Assembly (NCBI GenBank): GCA_025989215.1
Contig: JAPDNP010000007.1
Coordinates: forward strand, 1 to 64,000
DNA from: Neisseriaceae bacterium JH1-16
GTDB taxonomy: Bacteria; Pseudomonadota; Gammaproteobacteria; Burkholderiales; Chromobacteriaceae
DNA length: 64,000 bases
Direction: 5' to 3'
Positions 59,598 to 64,000 of the stretch are shown one piece after another; position 1 is the stretch's first letter; every line of letters begins with the position of its first letter. The position numbers and the translations under genes were made by a program. The notes below the pieces were generated by a model. It made no database searches, was not told where the DNA came from, and was given only the letters and a program-made list of their open reading frames with translations.

Positions 59598-60290
59598 TTA
59601 CAAGGGATAGCCCAGCAGTTGACGTACCTCGGCGCGGGCGGCCGCATAGTCACGCTGGAAATCTGGACGCGTCATCATTTCGGCGGCGATCACGGTGCCG
59701 GTGATGCGCCCGGCCTGGATGTCGCTCGGATAATGCACGCCGCCGACGATGCGGTTGTTGGCGTAGTCGGCCGCGCGCGCGAACACCTCGCTGCGCTTCT
59801 CCGGCACCATATTGCCCAACACCACCGCCATCAGATAGCCGAGCGAAGTGTGGCCGCTCGGGTAGGCACCGCTCTTGGACATCTTCACGCTCGGTTTGAT
59901 GTCGCTGCTGAGCAGGAAGGGCCGCGGACGCTGCCAGCGATCCTTGGCCGGATCGACCACCGCCCCCTCACTCTCGGCCACGCGCGCGAAGAATGCCGTC
60001 GCAACCGGCAGGTTCTCGGGCTTGAACTTGGCGCCGAACACATTGGCAAAGCGGAACACATCCTCCTGCTGGTCGGCGCTAGCGGCGGCGGCCATCTCCG
60101 TTGTGCGTCGCGCCTGCACGCGCAGCACCTCTTGCAGTTCCGCCTGCGTCTGCGGCGAATCGTTGGCCGGCGGCGGCGCCAGCAAACGGGTTAGGTCGAC
60201 GTCCTTGGCGGTGACATAGGGCAACGTCTCGGCCAGCGACGGCAGGGCCAGACCAAGGATCAGGAACAATGCACCGGCATAGCGCAACAT
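59598..60290 (-). CDS. Class A non-specific acid phosphatase (PAP2 superfamily)
   Basis: Periplasmic phosphomonoesterase of the PhoN/PhoC type. The 230-residue product has a signal peptide (MLRYAGALFLILGLALPSLA) and the three PAP2 motifs: KDRWQRPRP (KX6RP), PSGHTS, and NRIVGGVHYPSDIQAG. A perfect AGGAG is six bases before the start. It is the second secreted phosphatase in the window, but I found no convincing Pho box before it. Confidence 0.94.
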   Translation of the reverse strand: MLRYAGALFLILGLALPSLAETLPYVTAKDVDLTRLLAPPPANDSPQTQAELQEVLRVQARRTTEMAAAASADQQEDVFRFANVFGAKFKPENLPVATAFFARVAESEGAVVDPAKDRWQRPRPFLLSSDIKPSVKMSKSGAYPSGHTSLGYLMAVVLGNMVPEKRSEVFARAADYANNRIVGGVHYPSDIQAGRITGTVIAAEMMTRPDFQRDYAAARAEVRQLLGYPL

Positions 60291-60422
60291 GGTGAACTCC
60301 TATAAGAGAAGATCCGCATGCTAGCGCCGGAATATGACAAACAGACATTCGTCCGTCTCGGACGACACGACGGGGATGAATGCGACGGAGTCGGTCGGGC
60401 CTGGCACGCTCCGCCGCAACAA

Positions 60423-60447
60423 AAACGGCGCCGCAAGGGCGCCGTTT
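60423..60447 (-). terminator. Intrinsic terminator after gcvP
   Basis: A 10-bp stem (60423-60432 with 60438-60447, loop GCAAG) is followed on the minus strand by TTTTGTTG. It lies 24 bp past the gcvP stop. Confidence 0.85.
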
Positions 60448-60470
60448 CGACTGCTACTGCTCGCTAACGC

Positions 60471-63332
<2,862 letters not shown>

Positions 63333-63415
63333 GGTGCGTGCGTCCGGTAATTCCGAAGCGGTCGGGGGTGTCCAGGTCTACGAAACCGGCGCGCCTACCG
63401 CTCCAATGCATGGCA

Positions 63416-63443
63416 AAACGCCCCGTGCGGACACAGGGCGTTT
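63416..63443 (-). terminator. Hairpin between gcvH and gcvP
   Basis: AAACGCCC (63416-63423) pairs with GGGCGTTT (63436-63443), followed on the minus strand by a short T run. It may attenuate readthrough from gcvTH into gcvP. Confidence 0.6.
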
Positions 63444-63456
63444 GACAGGGTCAGGC

Positions 63457-63843
63457 TTAGGCGCCGATTTCCTTAGCGTACTGCTCGGCGGTCCACAGGC
63501 CGTCCAGATCGGCGACGTTGGCCGGCTTGATCTGGAAGAACCAGCCTTCGCCGTACGGTTCTTCGTTGGCCTGTTCCGGCGCGGCTTCCAGGCCTTCGTT
63601 GACGGCCACGACTTCACCAGCGATCGGGCAGTACACGTCCGAGGCGGCCTTCACCGACTCGACTACGCCGGCCTGCTCGTCGCGGGCCAGCACGGCGCCG
63701 ACTTTCGGCAGCTCGACGAACACCACGTCACCCAGCAGCTCCTGGGCGTGGTGGGTAATGCCAACGGTCACGACACCGTTGGCTTCGAGACGCAGCCACT
63801 CGTGGCTTTCGACGTATTTCAGTTCGGCGGGAATCTGGCTCAT
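63457..63843 (-). CDS. gcvH: Glycine cleavage system H protein
   Basis: Lipoylated carrier of the aminomethyl intermediate. The 128-residue product has the lipoyl-lysine motif [13 protein letters not shown] (Lys65) and the usual [16 protein letters not shown] segment. The start is preceded by AGAGAGAAC. gcvT lies upstream on the same strand, gcvP downstream. Confidence 0.98.
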   Translation of the reverse strand: MSQIPAELKYVESHEWLRLEANGVVTVGITHHAQELLGDVVFVELPKVGAVLARDEQAGVVESVKAASDVYCPIAGEVVAVNEGLEAAPEQANEEPYGEGWFFQIKPANVADLDGLWTAEQYAKEIGA

Positions 63844-63871
63844 GGATAGTTCTCTCTCAGGATGACGAACA

Positions 63872-63900
63872 GGTTGGCCAAATACGATGTTCGGCCAACC
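63872..63900. repeat. Inverted uptake-like words between gcvT and gcvH
   Basis: GGTTGGCC (63872-63879) pairs with GGCCAACC (63893-63900). The right arm includes an exact 10-mer (63890-63899), and the left arm is a one-base variant (GTTGGCCAAA). The 13-base loop is longer than in the other pairs. Confidence 0.65.
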
Positions 63901-63916
63901 CTGGGTTCAATCGGAA

Positions 63917-64000
63917 TTACTCGTAGACTTTTTTGCCGTTACGCACGAACGGCAGCTTGACGACACGCACCGGCGTCAGCGTACCACGCAGATCGACCGC
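63917..64000 (-). CDS. gcvT: Aminomethyltransferase (T-protein), C-terminal end
   Basis: Only the last 27 codons are in the window: the minus strand reads LRGTLTPVRVVKLPFVRNGKKVYE then stop at 63917-63919. This is the conserved end of GcvT, and its place before gcvH fits the gcvTHP order. The body and any glycine riboswitch would lie beyond the window. Confidence 0.85.
   Translation of the reverse strand, partial: AVDLRGTLTPVRVVKLPFVRNGKKVYE

Noticed and set aside
60291-60345. Possible Pho box before the class A acid phosphatase
   Set aside because: On the minus strand TGTC and TTGTCAT are present, but their spacing (8) does not fit the 11-bp periodicity.
63844-63916. Glycine riboswitch near the gcv genes
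   Set aside because: The space between gcvT and gcvH is too short and shows only the uptake-word hairpin. A riboswitch, if any, would precede gcvT outside the window.

Overview
The window reads as chromosomal core of a high-GC betaproteobacterium, most likely order Neisseriales outside the Neisseria group (Chromobacterium/Chitinibacter-like). This rests on gene content and order: hisZ-purA beside hflC-hflK-hflX-hfq-der-bamB-yfgM-hisS-ispG-rodZ-pilF-rlmN-ndk; rpsA-ihfB-lapA-lapB-pyrF-ugd-hldA-hldD; and yceD-rpmF-plsX-fabH-fabD-fabG-acpP-fabF. The species cannot be named from the sequence alone.

Layout. 1-6750: RNase R (minus), divergent from a cassette of three identical tRNA-Leu(CAG) genes with a near-consensus promoter; then a lipoprotein phosphoesterase and a divergent di-haem cytochrome c peroxidase sharing an intergenic region with a PhoB-type box. 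6771-21980: a long minus-strand housekeeping run (purine and histidine synthesis, HflKC, HflX, Hfq, Der, BamB/YfgM, HisS, IspG, RodZ, PilF, RlmN, Ndk). 22110-27160: SPOR protein, ZapE, a DUF1223 protein, CysM and a decayed PepSY gene behind a Fur-box-like site. 27191-36322: LPS heptose, Ugd, PyrF, LapAB, IHF-beta, S1 and CMP kinase genes. 36507-47024: aroA and a more accessory stretch (isochorismatase-like protein, MHS transporter, MazG-like protein, LysR with two tandemly duplicated SDRs, DUF188, SDR, TyrA, DUF4936, and a symporter broken by a 10-bp duplication). 47131-55750: pabC/pabB and the fatty-acid/phospholipid operon. 55809-64000: Maf, an RsmI-like methylase, PncB, a DUF2520 protein, a class A acid phosphatase and the glycine-cleavage genes gcvP, gcvH and the end of gcvT.

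The signal no gene explains is a short repeat. The 10-mer GTTGGCCGAA (complement TTCGGCCAAC) occurs at least 36 times, on both strands, about once per 1.8 kb, where chance predicts well under one. A further nine copies share the 9-mer TTGGCCGAA preceded by C. Copies lie inside genes (usually read as Leu-Ala-Glu with the codons TTG GCC GAA) and are over-represented between genes, where inverted pairs form hairpins at gene ends. This is how DNA uptake sequences of Neisseria and Pasteurellaceae behave, but the word differs from the Neisseria DUS (GCCGTCTGAA), of which I see one exact copy (50742-50751). I propose a divergent uptake-sequence dialect. Other points of interest are the 10-bp frameshifting duplication, the Pho box, a probable CTG start for pilF, and an isochorismatase-fold protein lacking the usual catalytic cysteine.
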